Source of the DNA: Asterias rubens
Lineage: Eukaryota; Echinodermata; Asteroidea; Forcipulatida; Asteriidae
NCBI RefSeq assembly: GCF_902459465.1
Contig: NC_047065.1
Location: forward strand, 2,538,309 to 2,602,308
Direction: 5' to 3'
DNA length: 64,000 nt
Positions within the stretch are counted from its first letter, which is position 1. Each line of letters starts with the position of its first letter. The position numbers and the translations under genes are program-made. This document shows positions 47,715 through 59,110 of this stretch, one piece after another. The notes below the pieces were generated by a model that searched no databases, was not told the origin of the DNA, and saw nothing but the letters and a program-made list of their open reading frames with translations.

Positions 47715-50700
47715 CTGAAAGATAACACACGTAGCCATTATAGTCACGTGTAAATAAAGGCGACTGTTGACAGGAGGTAACTTTAAACATTAATTTGTTT
47801 CGAACATAACCTAGGCCGATAAGGTGGGATTAGAAACAAATTTATCAATTAATGGAACTGGGATATTGGGAGAAGCTGCATTTTGTTTTCTTTTTAAAGC
47901 CATTGGACACATTCTGAACAGAACCAAAAGTTAAAAGTTCACAGATTTACAAATAACTTACAAAGTTTACAGAAGGTACTGGTGAAAGACTTCCCTTGAA
48001 ATATTATTCCATGAAACGCTTTACTTTTTGAGAAAACATTAAAACACCTATCAATTTTCGATATCAACAATAACGGATTTATTATAAACACATGTCATGA
48101 CATGGCGAAACGTGCGGAAACAAGAGTGGGTTTTCCCGTTATTTTCTCCTGACTCCGATGACCGATTGAGCCTAACTTTTCACAGGTTTGTTGTTTTATA
48201 TTATTATACGTTGTGATACACGAAGTGCCCTTTGGACAATACTGTTTACCGATGACAGTTTAATAAGATAGTTAGAAAATTGCTATCGAAATGGGATTTA
48301 AAAGCAACGTTTATACGTTATATTTGTTCTCCTCCAAATTGTGGTTTTACGATTCTGTTAAAATGTTTCTAGCGAGTTTAAAATGGCTGAATTCAAGTTA
48401 TTTGTCGTACATTTTGTCATTTTTTAGTTTCAAGGGATTAACATCATCTTCCTCTTTTTTACTTGGTGTTGGGCAGCAAAGGATACACCCCTCCAATTTC
48501 GGCTTGGTTTGAGCAGCGAGGAATGCAAAATTTTACCCCTCCTTTTTCCGTCTGGAATTGAGGAACAAAACATAGACAATTCCCCCTCCAATTTTAAAGG
48601 CACTCCAGACACTATCGGTTATTACTCAAAATGATTATTAGAAACCTACTTGAAATAGCATTGGAGAGATGTGAACATCGTGAGAAACGGCTCCCTCTGA
48701 AGGAGCGTAGTTTTTTGAGAAAGAGGTGATTTCTTATTCAACTATTTGAATCACGATGTTGCTTTTCTGTCTTTCATTGAGACCTACCAAAAACAATCGG
48801 TCACAGCGATAAACACAGACTACCCTGCAATATTTCTGTATAACTACGAAGTATCCACTTATAGCATCTTACCTGCGGTTCCATTGTAACTTCCTACAGT
48901 CAGCCGGTAGTTATCGCTCACATCGGCGATGCCGAACGATTCATACAAGGCAAAGCCGGTATCGTCGTCGAAGCTTGTGAGATCTACGCGGAGTTCGTAC
49001 TCGCCCTGAGCAGTCAGACGGTGCAAGTTGTCGTTACCGAGCCAAAACTCTCCCTCTAGATTCCCAAAGCCCCGGCTGTAGTTGGCAAAGTCCAAATAGA
49101 AATCTACACTGCCGTCCTGACGCCGCTGGAAAACCTATCGAAGACAAATTAACGCACATCATTTTGAATGGCTTTGTGTTCACATAACATTTTAGACTTT
49201 ACACTTCTAAAAAATGTGTATTTTGGATGGAAAGTCCTCCATTGTCTTACCGTCCAGCCTCCGCCGTCTGTCTCCATATCACAGTACACCTTGAATGGCC
49301 TACCGGAGTCCGGCTTCGCGGCATAAACGCCACTGCGTGCCTCACCTCGTGCGAGCACGTCGGAACAATCTCTGACTCCTTATATAAAAAACAAGATAAT
49401 GATTTTTAGTATAGATGGAAAACAGAATACCAGGACAAGATTGAAATGAGAATCATCTACTATATCCCTCTCTTTAAAGTCACTGAATACTATTGGTAAC
49501 TACTCAAAATAATCGTTAGCATAAAACTTACTTGGTAATGAGCAATGGAGAGCTGTTGATGGTATAAAACAGTGTAAGAATTGAAACGGCTCCCTCTGAA
49601 GTAACGTAGTTTTCGAGAAAGAAGTATTTTCCAACTTAAATACTTGAATAGCCTTGCTCAAGGCAGTCGCATTATTCGCTCCAAAAGACGCCGCTGTAAA
49701 CCCATCCGTATACCCTGTGCGTGGTGCGTGCGATCACACCGCATGACCCACCCGTATACACACTGTCACATCGTACGACTACTGTGCACACAAGTCATCC
49801 GCACTCGTACCACTAACCGCATGCGGAGGCGGCCTCCACATGCGGATAGTGTACGGGGGCATCGTGTCGTGCGATACGCACAGTGAATACGGGTGGGTTT
49901 TTATATAGCGGCGGTCTTTTTTCGGAGTGAATAATTCGACTTTCTTGAGCAAGGCTAATACTTGAATTGAATTTGAGACTTCAGCTGAGGTCTCGAAATC
50001 AAGCGTCTGAAAGCACACAACTTGTGCGACAAGGGCGTTTTTCTTTCTTTATTCTCTTGCAACTTCTACGACTATTTGACTCCCTAATTTCACAGGTTTG
50101 TTATTTTATGCATTATTTTTTTACTGTCGAGTTATACCAAGTGAAAACACTGGTCTTTGACAATTACTGAAGGCGTCCAGTGCCTTTAAACATACGAACT
50201 CTCTTAATGTAAAAGAGTGAAAAAAACACTCCTTTTGTCCGCCATACCACTCTTGCAAAGAGCCATATGACGAAAAACTCTTTTTAGAGTGAAAGACGGG
50301 TACTTTCAACTAAATTTAGAGTGAAGTTTGTTCCAATTTCACTCAAAAAGAGTAACACAGATTAACTTTCACTCTCAAAAGAGCGAAAGTGATACCACTC
50401 GGAGTGAAAACACCCTTGTCGTCGCACTTTTGTGTACGAGTAAATTTGAACGCATGTTTATAATGGACAGTTTAAGGTGTAATGCTTACGATCAGGTGTG
50501 GGGGGGGGGGTCGAGTACGTTTCGAATGGTGATTAAATAGACCCCTTGCATAAATGTCGCCACTGAGGTCCATAAAGGGCCATCTTTGGCGGAGAGCAAT
50601 GCGCAGCGCGTCACCGCGCGTTGATAGATTGACATTAGAGGTGGCCGCCAATGCTAGGGGTCTTTTGTGTACAACAGTCTCCCCTCAACAAAGTCTTGGA

Positions 50701-51654
50701 TATTTTAGAGGTAGTGTTGTCTGCTTGTGTCTATTTCTACCTCCATGGTTTAACCACGATTGTGAGCAAACAAAACCTACCATGGATCTTCGTCAACCTA
50801 GATACTGACTCCTGGAGCTCTTCCACCTGACGCCCAATGACTCCCATTTCACGTCTTGTGTCTTTTAACTGAAGTGTTGTGTTTCTTAGTGCGACAGTTA
50901 CCTTTTGTTGGTTGGTCGAAACTGCAGTCTGCAACTCACTAACCATTCGACGTGTTTCCTCTTGCTCAGAGGTGGCTGTTTCTTGGTTGGTTGATATTGC
51001 AGCCATTGTACGTCTTGCCGCAGTCTGCAACTCACTAACCATACGTCGCGTGGCTGTTTCTTGGTTGGTCGATACTGCAACCTGCAACTCACTAACCATT
51101 CGACGTGTTTCCTCTTGCTCAGAGGTGGCTGTTTCTTGGTTGGTCGATACTGCAGCCTGCAACTCACTAACCATTCGACGTGTTTCCTCTTGCTCAGAGG
51201 TGGCTGTTTCTTGGTTGGTCGATACTGCAACCTGCAACTCACTAACCATTCGACGTGTTTCCTCTTGCTCAGAGGTGGCTGTTTCTTGGTTGGTCGATAC
51301 TGCGACCTGTAACTCACTAACCATTCGTCGTGTTTCCTCGTGCTCAGAGGTGGCTGTTTCTTGTATGGTTGATATTGCAGCCATCGTACGTCTTGTGTCC
51401 TCCAGCTCCGATGAAACAGTTTCAGTCATTAGTACTTTGAGCTCTTTCACCTGGTCTTGTGTGTTTCTGAGTTCATCTTCAAGAATGACTAGGTAGTTTT
51501 CTACAATAAGCCTTAACTCGGCTACCTTACTACTTGTATCTACATCACATGAAACCGTTCTCTGGTTGCTGGAAGCTTCAACTTGTAGTTCAACTTGAGA
51601 CTTCACAATCAGAACGACCAAGAGCGAACGGATTAACAACCCCATTTTGCTCAA
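47467..51654 (-). CDS. FREP gene 5: chimeric long-coiled-coil fibrinogen-related protein, 4 exons, 503 aa
   Basis: Exons are 50781-51654 (874 nt), 49251-49378 (128), 48873-49134 (262) and 47467-47714 (248), totalling 504 codons with the stop, in phase at every junction (KIH-G-VRDCSD across exons 1/2). The ATG at 51654 starts a signal peptide ([14 protein letters not shown]). Exon 1 is otherwise a long coiled coil dominated by a 25-residue repeat with the core [16 protein letters not shown]. It has no relation to exon 1 of genes 1-4. Exon 2 is a divergent FReD start ([20 protein letters not shown]). Exons 3 and 4 are close to the array family, with a family B MITE in intron 3 as in genes 1 and 2. 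It probably forms a longer stalked oligomer presenting the same type of variable FReD. Function is inferred. Confidence 0.88.
47894..48256. mobile_element. MITE family B in FREP gene 5 intron 3
   Basis: Same position and ends as the intron 3 copies of genes 1 and 2; absent in genes 3 and 4. Confidence 0.6.
49476..50189. mobile_element. MITE family A in FREP gene 5 intron 1, split by a nested element
   Basis: The left end reads CACTGAATACTATTGGTAAC and the right end reads CTGAAGGCGTCCAGTGCC then TTTAA. The element is interrupted in its centre by the insertion at 49650-49956. Confidence 0.65.
49650..49956. mobile_element. Nested 307-bp TIR element with 11-bp flanking repeat
   Basis: The ends AGCCTTGCTCAAG and CTTGAGCAAGGCT are inverted repeats; inward, the arms continue imperfectly (AAAGACGCCGCT and AGCGGCGGTCTTTT). 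AATACTTGAAT is directly repeated on both sides (49639-49649 and 49957-49967), consistent with a target-site duplication. The interior is GC-rich with CG-containing direct and inverted phrases. Confidence 0.7.
50195..50425. repeat. CACTCT/AGAGTG-rich inverted-repeat element in FREP gene 5 intron 1
   Basis: The motif ACTCTTTTTAGAGTGAAAG and its inverse recur at least five times over 230 bp, so most of the region can pair with itself. No coding signal. A poly-G run follows at about 50500-50509. Confidence 0.5.
50890..51370 (-). repeat. 75-bp tandem repeat inside FREP gene 5 exon 1
   Basis: In-frame 75-bp units encode 25 residues each. About five nearly identical full units are followed, toward the C-terminal side, by one shortened unit ([21 protein letters not shown]). 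The period is not a multiple of seven, so the heptad phase is reset at each unit unless a stutter is tolerated. Confidence 0.85.
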
Positions 51655-51842
51655 TTATAACTGCAACTACAAAACACGACTCCTTTCGTTGCTGAATAGA
51701 GTAGAAATGTATAGATGAGTGAGCAACAGCCTATCTGTAGATCATTTTATATTGAACAGATGGTACCCGCATTAAAGTTTGTTTTTCTTCCTGATACGCT
51801 GTTAGAGCGACCTGGATTCTTAGGGTAAATAACCGCTGAACG
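51655..51842 (-). promoter_or_regulatory. 5' flank of FREP gene 5
   Basis: A short unique sequence lies between the start codon and the upstream MITE. It is unlike the 5' flank of genes 1-4. No confident core promoter motif could be assigned. Confidence 0.25.
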
Positions 51843-52224
51843 TTAAAGACACTGGACACTGTTGGTTATTGTCAAAGACCAGTCTTCTCACATCTCAACA
51901 TATGCATAAAATAACAAACCTGTGAAAATTTGAGTTCATTACTGGTCGTCGAAGTTACGAGATAATATGGAAGAAAAAATACACTTGTCACACGAAGTTG
52001 TGTGCTTTCAGTTGCTTGATTTCGAGGGCCTCAAAATCTAATTCTGAGGTCTCGAAATCAAACTCGTGAAAATTGACTTTTTTTCTCGGAAACTACGTTA
52101 CTTCAGAGGGAGCCTTTACTCACCATGTTTTATACTATCAACAGCTCTCCATTACTTGTTACCAAGTAAGGTTTTGTGCTATTAATTATTTTTAGTAATT
52201 ACCAATAGTGTCCACTGCCTTTAA
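51843..52224. mobile_element. MITE family A upstream of FREP gene 5
   Basis: TTAAAGACACTGGACACTGTTGG at the left and CCAATAGTGTCCACTGCC then TTTAA at the right, with the central GAGGTCTCGAAATCAA hairpin. Confidence 0.75.
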
Positions 52225-52550
52225 GAGAGACTGACTCGGGAACTATGTAGGTAGGTCAGAGATCAGAGAGTGTCGTGTGAACAATTTTCAACCAGACTCG
52301 AGGATTGGTTTTGGACTTGGACCAGACCCAAAGTTGTTATAATGACGTGTTGACAACGAACAAGGAAGTACAACTCAGTCTGAACATAACATGGAAAGAT
52401 GGCTTAACAAGAGATTGATGGTTTTTGCAGCTTTCACTATGGACAATGTAGTATAGCGCTTGGCTATGGGTTGGGTCCTGAGTCTCGGCTGAATAAAGGT
52501 GTCGAGGACGACTTTTGAGCTTTGTGACGTACGAAATGTACCCAAACCCT

Positions 52551-52887
52551 TTAAAGGGAAGGTACACCTTTGGTACTTGTCAAAGACCAGTTTTCTTACT
52601 TGCTGTATCCCACCATAAGCATAAAATAACAAACCTGTGAAAATTTGAGCTCAATTGGTCATCGGAGTTGCGAGAAAACTATGACAGAAAAAACACACTT
52701 GTCATTGTGTGCTTTCAGATAGGAATACAAGACTTTTATTATTTTAGTGAGAAATCACCTCTTTCTCAAAATCGATGATACTTCAGAATGTTTTATACCA
52801 TTAACAGCTCTCCAAATGCTCGTTACCAAATCAGTTTTGAAGTTAATTTGCAATTACCGAATTACCAAACGTGTACCTTCCCTTTAA
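52551..52887. mobile_element. MITE family C
   Basis: The ends TTAAAGGGAAGGTACAC and GTGTACCTTCCCTTTAA are perfect inverted repeats with TTAA at each end. The interior resembles family A (AAAATAACAAACCTGTG, GAAATCACCTC), so A and C are related families. Confidence 0.75.
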
Positions 52888-53260
52888 AAGAAAATCCCGC
52901 AATGGGTTATTATCCTTTTTTCAAAGATAAAAATCCGCATGATAGTTCATTGACCGAAACCCAAACTTTCACTTGACATAAAGTCACCAGAGATTACTAC
53001 GATCATTATTTTATGTAATTGTGACATCTGACTTTTTTTCAGGAACCGTCAAAGATGCATTAGGGAGTTACACGCTACCGTTTTATCTTACCAGCCTAAT
53101 GTTTGCCCGAGCAGCTAAAGTTATGACCTCTCGACCTTTTGCACAGCAGTCGACGAGTTCAACAAGTCGCCTGAATAAAAGTTGCCTGAGTTGCACTGTA
53201 GACTTGATTCAAGTCCCATTCTCGTGTGAGAGGTCCCGAAGCATATGCTCAAACTTACTA

Positions 53261-53508
53261 TGGGTGCGTTCGTTAATAGCTTCCCTGGGTCGACCCCCGC
53301 AGTGCGCACTCGGGTGAGCCCCGGACAAGAGCTAATCGAACGATCACACTCGCTCTCTCGTGGTGACGGCATGCATCTCAGGTCACCCCCAAGTGACCCA
53401 CTCCACAAGCAGGGCACTGGGGGCTGACCCAGGTGAGCCCCCTCAAAGCTATTCGAACGTACCGGGGCAGACCGGGGCCGACCCAGGGAAGCTAAACGAA
53501 CGCACCCA
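53261..53508. mobile_element. TIR element with GGGTGCGTTCGTT ends
   Basis: The left arm GGGTGCGTTCGTTAATAGCT is inverted at the right as AGCTAAACGAACGCACCC. The interior is rich in GGGTCGACCC-like phrases. ORFs crossing it are artefacts of its composition. Confidence 0.65.
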
Positions 53509-53602
53509 CTAAAACAACACGTAGCATACACAGTACAGTGCGCGCTCGCCGTCAAAATGTGCTAACGAGAACAGGTTTTGGAATGAATGCAGAGCACTTC
53601 GG

Positions 53603-53731
53603 AATGTCAGCTGCGCATGTCTGTTACTGCTAACAATGGATTTTGTCATTCTCCCAGCGGGTATTGTCAAAAGGTTATGGGAGATAGACGAACCCCATTG
53701 TCAGCAGTAACAGACATGCGCAGCTGACATT
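53603..53731. mobile_element. TIR element with nearly perfect 37-bp arms
   Basis: AATGTCAGCTGCGCATGTCT at the left pairs with AGACATGCGCAGCTGACATT at the right, and the match continues inward through TGTTACTGCTAACAATGG. Confidence 0.7.
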
Positions 53732-55068
53732 CATGAGTGGCTTATACGCACAAACTTTTCCAAGTGACGTCGTAACCATAGTTTTGGGGTCGCGACTCTA
53801 TGGGGCGCCAACAGTAGTTTTTTTTATTTAAAGCAATATTTACAAAAAAATTAATCATACAACACGTAATTCATTATTCATCCATTGTTTTACCTTTATT
53901 TACAAATATTAAGTTTTAAACCACACAATTACACATAAGCTTCGCAAGGGTGATGACACACACCGCAAGCATAGGATTCACCAACTCAAGACAGTCCAAC
54001 CCTTTGAACCAAACATAAACACTGGTGTTAAATAACTTCCCATTACCCTCCATTTCACTTTAGCTGAAGAGTTTATTTTTTGTATATTTATTTTCTTTAA
54101 ATAAAGTGTAAAATAATATGCAATTTGAAAAGGCCAGTGTGAACTTCAGGGCCCATGGACGGTGGGTCTGCCCACATTAAAAGCCCATACAATCATGACA
54201 TAATTAATCGTTTGTGTAATTCGGTCTTAAAGGTCAGAAAATGTAATATTTAAAACAGATTTACAAATGATAACTCAATATGGACACAGAATGTTTAAAA
54301 CATTTACAATCGTTTATTCACAGTCAGAAAAAACAACAAAATCTGCATAATCACATTATAATTATGATAATAAAACATTTTACCCATACATCACTAATAA
54401 GCAGTGGGAATTCAACATTACCAAAACGATATTTCTTTCAGATGTCATTATTTTTGAAGGAACACCATACTTTCGTCAAAATCGTTGGGTTTTCTACTCT
54501 ATGGTAGATATTGATGCTTTTGTGTAAAAGCTTGTAGGCCTACACTGGTGACCTGCCAGAATGCTGTGCAATGTACATTAGTGGCTGGTATCCTGCTCAT
54601 TCACGTTACACCATCATTCTTTCTTTCTTATTTGCTTCATGAAAATGCAGCACTTAAAAATGAATCAAACAGGTGGCCATGTATGGTAAGAACACATTAA
54701 TGCTCCTTAAAAAAAAACACGATTATAGGTTCCTAAATCAACTTAAATCTAATATTACATCACGAGTGGCACCTTAAACTTAATTATGTAAATAAGGGGT
54801 CAATCTACTCTTCAAATCCATGTCAAAATACTCCAAAGGAAATTAAAGATAATTTTAACCTTTGACATCGGTAAGCAATCCCTTCCATTGTTAAGAATAC
54901 AGATAGTGTATGGGGTAATGCAATATTGTTTTAGCTCTGAAAAATTAAATAGAGTCTCTGAAATGTATTGAGAGCAACATTTTTTATGCTAATTTCCACG
55001 CAATGCAGTAATGTATTATATTTTTTTAAGTGTACCAGTTAAATGATGACAACAACTACTAAAAACCT
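53732..55068. other. AT-rich sequence, no gene recognised
   Basis: No ORF with recognisable motifs, tRNA or clear repeat was seen on either strand. AATAAA-like signals occur in both directions but without a gene to attach them to. Confidence 0.45.
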
Positions 55069-55442
55069 TTAAAGGGAAGGTACACGTTTGATAATTACTC
55101 AAAACAAGTATTAACTTAAAGACTGACTTGGTAACGAGCATTGTGGAGCTGTTGGTAGTATAAAACATTGCGGGGAACGACTCCCTCTGATGAAACGTAG
55201 TTTTTGAGAGAGGTAATTTCTCACTAAAATAATAAAAGACTTCTAGCTAGAAGTCTTTTATTCCTATCCGAAAGCACACAAATTCGTCCAACAAGGGTGT
55301 TTTTTCTTTCATCATTTTCTCGCAACTCCGATGACCAATTGGGCTCATATTTTCACAGGTTTGTTGTTTTATGCTTATGATGAGATACACCAAGTGAGAA
55401 GACTGGTCTTTGACAATTACCAAACATGTACCTTCCCTATAA
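55069..55442. mobile_element. MITE family C, second copy
   Basis: The left end TTAAAGGGAAGGTACACG and right end CATGTACCTTCCCTAT are inverted. The centre at about 55226-55262 is a palindrome, AAAAGACTTCTAGCTAG followed by its inverse. Confidence 0.75.
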
Positions 55443-56325
55443 GACAGGTGTCTCACTGGTCTTGTTTGGGAAACACCAGGAAAAAAAAAGAAACTGTAAT
55501 TAGAGGTGAACAATTTATCTCGAGGATTGCCTGGCCCACTTGTTTCCACTTTAACTTATCACAATACTATAATAATTACACTTTTCATAAACTTATTTTA
55601 AACGGATCTTTCTTTCCTGCAACAGAAGATTCCATTATGCCAAAATAGAGTTAAAATATTTGAAATACTGTTAGTTTCTTTTCTTTTTTTTTAAACTTAA
55701 GTCATCGTGAATTTAAAGTAAATATATAAATCTCATTTTTACTAAAGTCATACATGGTTACTCATAAAAAAAGTGTCAAGTAACGAAGTGCCTTAATATA
55801 CATTGCATTTAGATAGATGGCCCCTAACCCCTTACCCCCCCCCCCCCCCCCCCACACACACAAAACAAACAACTAAGACAGAATCCGATTTGGCTACTAC
55901 AGCTAAGGCTAAGGCTACGGCTGGTGATAATGGAGTTGCTAAGGGACGTCCTATACTTCAACACATGATAATGCAGAATTCTAGCCGTAGCCGTAGCCGT
56001 CAGTTGGACACGGCCCGAGTATTAAAGACAAAGGACAACAAATTTCCAATCTCATCCAACTTGCTCGTCACTATCTCGCAAAAAAAAAAGTGGCATTTAC
56101 ATAATCAAAGAAACAACCAAAAAAACTAACCGTCCTCAGTTTTTGAAAGACTTGGTATCATCTGGTTATAAGGCTGGAGTTTCCCACATTACATGTCATC
56201 CTATTACTATAAAATATAACAACTGACCACTCAGACAAAATGGCGCCAGTTTGCACTTAAAACATTCCCTGTATTGTTATGATAAAATGGCAGTAATTAG
56301 TGGCATCACACCAAATCGCTTTTTC
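55443..56325. other. Sequence without recognisable gene; poly-C run
   Basis: It contains about 18 C at 55834-55852 followed by CACACACA. AAGGCTAAGGCTACGGC near 55905 and GCCGTAGCCGTAGCCGT near 55985 form an imperfect inverted pair that may be a small hairpin element. Confidence 0.4.
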
Positions 56326-56716
56326 TTAAAGGCACTGGACACTATTGGTAATTATTCAAAATAGCTGTAAGCGTAAAAACTTAATTTGGTAACGAGCAAT
56401 GGAGAGCTGTTGGTAAGTATAAAACATTGTGAGAAACTGCTCCCTCTGAAGTACCGTAGTTTTTTTTAGAAAGTGGTACTTTCTCACTCAAATAATAAAA
56501 TACTTAAGCTGAAGCCTTTTATTATGCATATGGAAAGCACACAAAGTAAAGTAAAAGGTGTGTTTTTTCTTTCATTATTCTCTTGCAAAATTTGATGAAC
56601 AATTGAGCACAAATTTCTACAGGTTTGTTATTCTGTGCATATGTGTGCATATGTTGGGATACACCAAGTGAGAATACGGGTCTTTGACAATTACAGAAGG
56701 TGTCCAGTGTCTTTAA
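56326..56716. mobile_element. MITE family A
   Basis: TTAAAGGCACTGGACACTATTG at the left and GTGTCCAGTGTCTTTAA at the right, with TTAA at both ends. Confidence 0.75.
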
Positions 56717-56919
56717 GTCCAATCATCTTCACTCGCGAATCCAATTCCTTTACTCAGCCTTCCAATCATTATTTGAATGCAGCATCTTGAAATGCCAGAT
56801 AAAAAAAAAAAAAAAGCACCACCGTAAAAGAAAAACTTACAAATATTACTGCACAATGAAAGATAAAAAGATCCAGTTCTCTTTCCAGAGGCTGGTTATT
56901 GTCATGCACTGTTTACTAT

Positions 56920-57079
56920 GGCCCTTTTCGAATCCACGGCTTCCGTCTTTGGACTTGGCTTCAGGCTCCGTCCACTCGTCTGAAGCCCTGAGCGCGTACA
57001 CAAAGCACGGGCAAATGTCAACACAACCGGGGGCCAAGCTAGCCGAGCCGAATCCAAAGCCGAGGTTTCGAAAAGTGCC
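56920..57079. mobile_element. Short TIR element with TTTTCGAA arms
   Basis: GGCCCTTTTCGAATCCACGG at the left is inverted as CCGAGGTTTCGAAAAGTGCC at the right, with further pairing of CCGTCTTTGGACTTGGC to GCCGAATCCAAAGCCG. Confidence 0.55.
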
Positions 57080-57476
57080 TATATCACAACTTTACGTTTA
57101 TCTGTTTTCCTTTTTAATATGAACAAAATCGCATTGATGTTGATCTACTTGGTAAGGACATCATAATGCATATCAACGACTGGATTTATACAGTTCTGAA
57201 GGCACGATTGTTAATAAAAACATCAACAGGTTAATTAATTATCTGTGTTCTACACATGTGTGCAAAACATCATCCCATCCGCACAAACTGCTTATGGTGA
57301 AAGATCCAAAGTGAAATAATCAAAGACAAGGCTTGGAGCAACTTACTCCACAAATCCTAACAACTCACTGACAATGATTAAATTGTAGTACAGACATGAC
57401 ATGGGCACCTTAAAAAAAAAGTAGGAATATTGTATTGAGTTCAAGAGCAGACCTACTTGTAAACAGTGGGACTATT
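57080..57476. other. AT-rich spacer, no gene recognised
   Basis: Its last part (57412-57470; TTGAGTTCAAGAGCAGACCTAC) is duplicated in diverged form at 57940-58005. Confidence 0.4.
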
Positions 57477-57834
57477 TCAAGGCAGTGGACACTATTAGTA
57501 ATTACTCAAAATAATCATTAGCATAAAACCTCCTTTGGTAATGGGGAGAGGTTGATGGTACAAAACATTGTGGAAAAACTGATCCCTCTGAAGTGCCGTA
57601 GTTTTCGAGAAAAAAGTAATTTTCCACGAATTTGATTTTGAGACCTCAATTTTAGTTGAAATCAACCATCTAAACGCACACAACTTGGTGTGATAAGGGT
57701 GTTTTTTCTTTCATTATTATCTCCCAACTTCGACGCTTAATTGAGCTCAGGTTTGTTATTTCATGCATATGTTCCGATACACCAAGTAAAAAGACTGGTC
57801 TTTAACAATTACCAATAGTGTCCACTGTATTTAA
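57477..57834. mobile_element. MITE family A, diverged
   Basis: AAGGCAGTGGACACTATTAG at the left and CCAATAGTGTCCACTGTA then TTTAA at the right. It sits between the local duplicated phrases noted nearby. Confidence 0.7.
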
Positions 57835-58970
57835 TCAAAACACTTTTCCATGGGCAAACAAAATCGGAAATCAAACTAAATAAGGAAGTTCTCAACGTTG
57901 TTCAAATGTATGGCAGGCATGATATTTGAACCTTGGGAGAAAAAAAGGGAGGAACATTTTATTGAGTTCAAGGGTAGACCTACCTCTTCACACGGTGTAG
58001 TCTTTAATAGAATTTAAGGCTACTAAATCAAAAATATTAAGATTTTTCCCAAGAGCAAACGAATCGGAAATCGGACTAAAAGTAGGAAGATTGCCTGCCC
58101 GGTATAGCCAAATTCAGACCCAGAAAGATTTGGCATTGTTTACACAAATCACGATCAGTGAACATTGATCAGTTTTCGTACTCGTCGATAACTTATTTCT
58201 TTTGTTTACTCATCTATAACTTTCTCTTACTTTGATCAAAGAAGTCTTAATAGATATGACGATTTAAACTTAATTTGTATAAACACTGGGAACAAACAAA
58301 ATGCTGCAAAAGGTGGGGACGTATTTTGTTTTGAACTCTACAAAATAATATTAAATAAATCCCTGATGAGAAAATGAGGTTTAAGAGTTGAGATCGTGTC
58401 AGTTTACCGCCCAAATACTCAACACGATGTTCAGAGATTGCCTGAAAATATCATCAACCGACTGCTTAGTTCAAATAATAACAGACAGTATAAATATTGC
58501 AGATAATATTGTGATATTGTTTATTTTGAGTGGGTAATTTTTGTCCTTAAGGTGTCATTAGCCCCATGCTCACAAACAGTGTGTTATCACCAATCCCTAC
58601 TGCAAGTCATTGTCAGGCCAAGTATTGCTTTTTGTAGAATCTCTTAAAAGTTCCTGGACAAAAATTTTACAAATGACGAAATCAACTATTGTTTAATAGA
58701 TGGAAGTTTTCATCAGGAATAAAGAATATTAATTTTGGCTTTACTCATATGCCTGTAATTTTGTTGACAGAGCTCTGGAAAGTACTGAGAATGCTTGTAC
58801 AGTGCTAACACATATCGGTGTATATGGGTAAAACCAAATTTAACAATATTGTTCTTTGACGGAAGGTAAAAGTCAGTAATAATACCGAATGAATATCACT
58901 CAACTTCAGAAAGTTCAACTTTACATCAATCGTAGATGTTTTTCTTGTTGCCCCTAGCAAGAGTGATGGG
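57835..58970. other. Local degenerate duplications, no gene
   Basis: GGGCAAACAAAATCGGAAATC near 57852 recurs as AGAGCAAACGAATCGGAAATC near 58054, and the TTGAGTTCAAG phrase recurs as noted for 57080-57476. These look like old local duplications. No coding signal. Confidence 0.4.
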
Positions 58971-58977
58971 TTAAAGT

Positions 58978-59110
58978 CAGGCGCACGATGGTCACACAAT
59001 GGAAATCTTGATGCGTCGATCATTAAAAAAAAAACAGTTTATATGCCTTGGCGATGACTTTTAGGATCACGCGTCAAGATTTCCATTGCGCAACTACCGT
59101 GCGACCGCCT
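58978..59110. mobile_element. Short TIR element
   Basis: CAATGGAAATCTTGATGCGT at the left pairs with ACGCGTCAAGATTTCCATTG at the right, with partial pairing outward. Confidence 0.55.

Noticed and set aside
50879-51496. Long plus-strand ORF of 205 codons over the gene 5 repeat
   Set aside because: It is the antisense frame of the 75-bp coiled-coil repeat. The minus-strand frame has a signal peptide, coiled-coil composition and correct splice phases.
53121-53555. 144-codon minus-strand ORF as a gene
   Set aside because: It spans a TIR element (53261-53508) with palindromic GGGTCGACCC-rich sequence; the translation shows no domain and no splice support.
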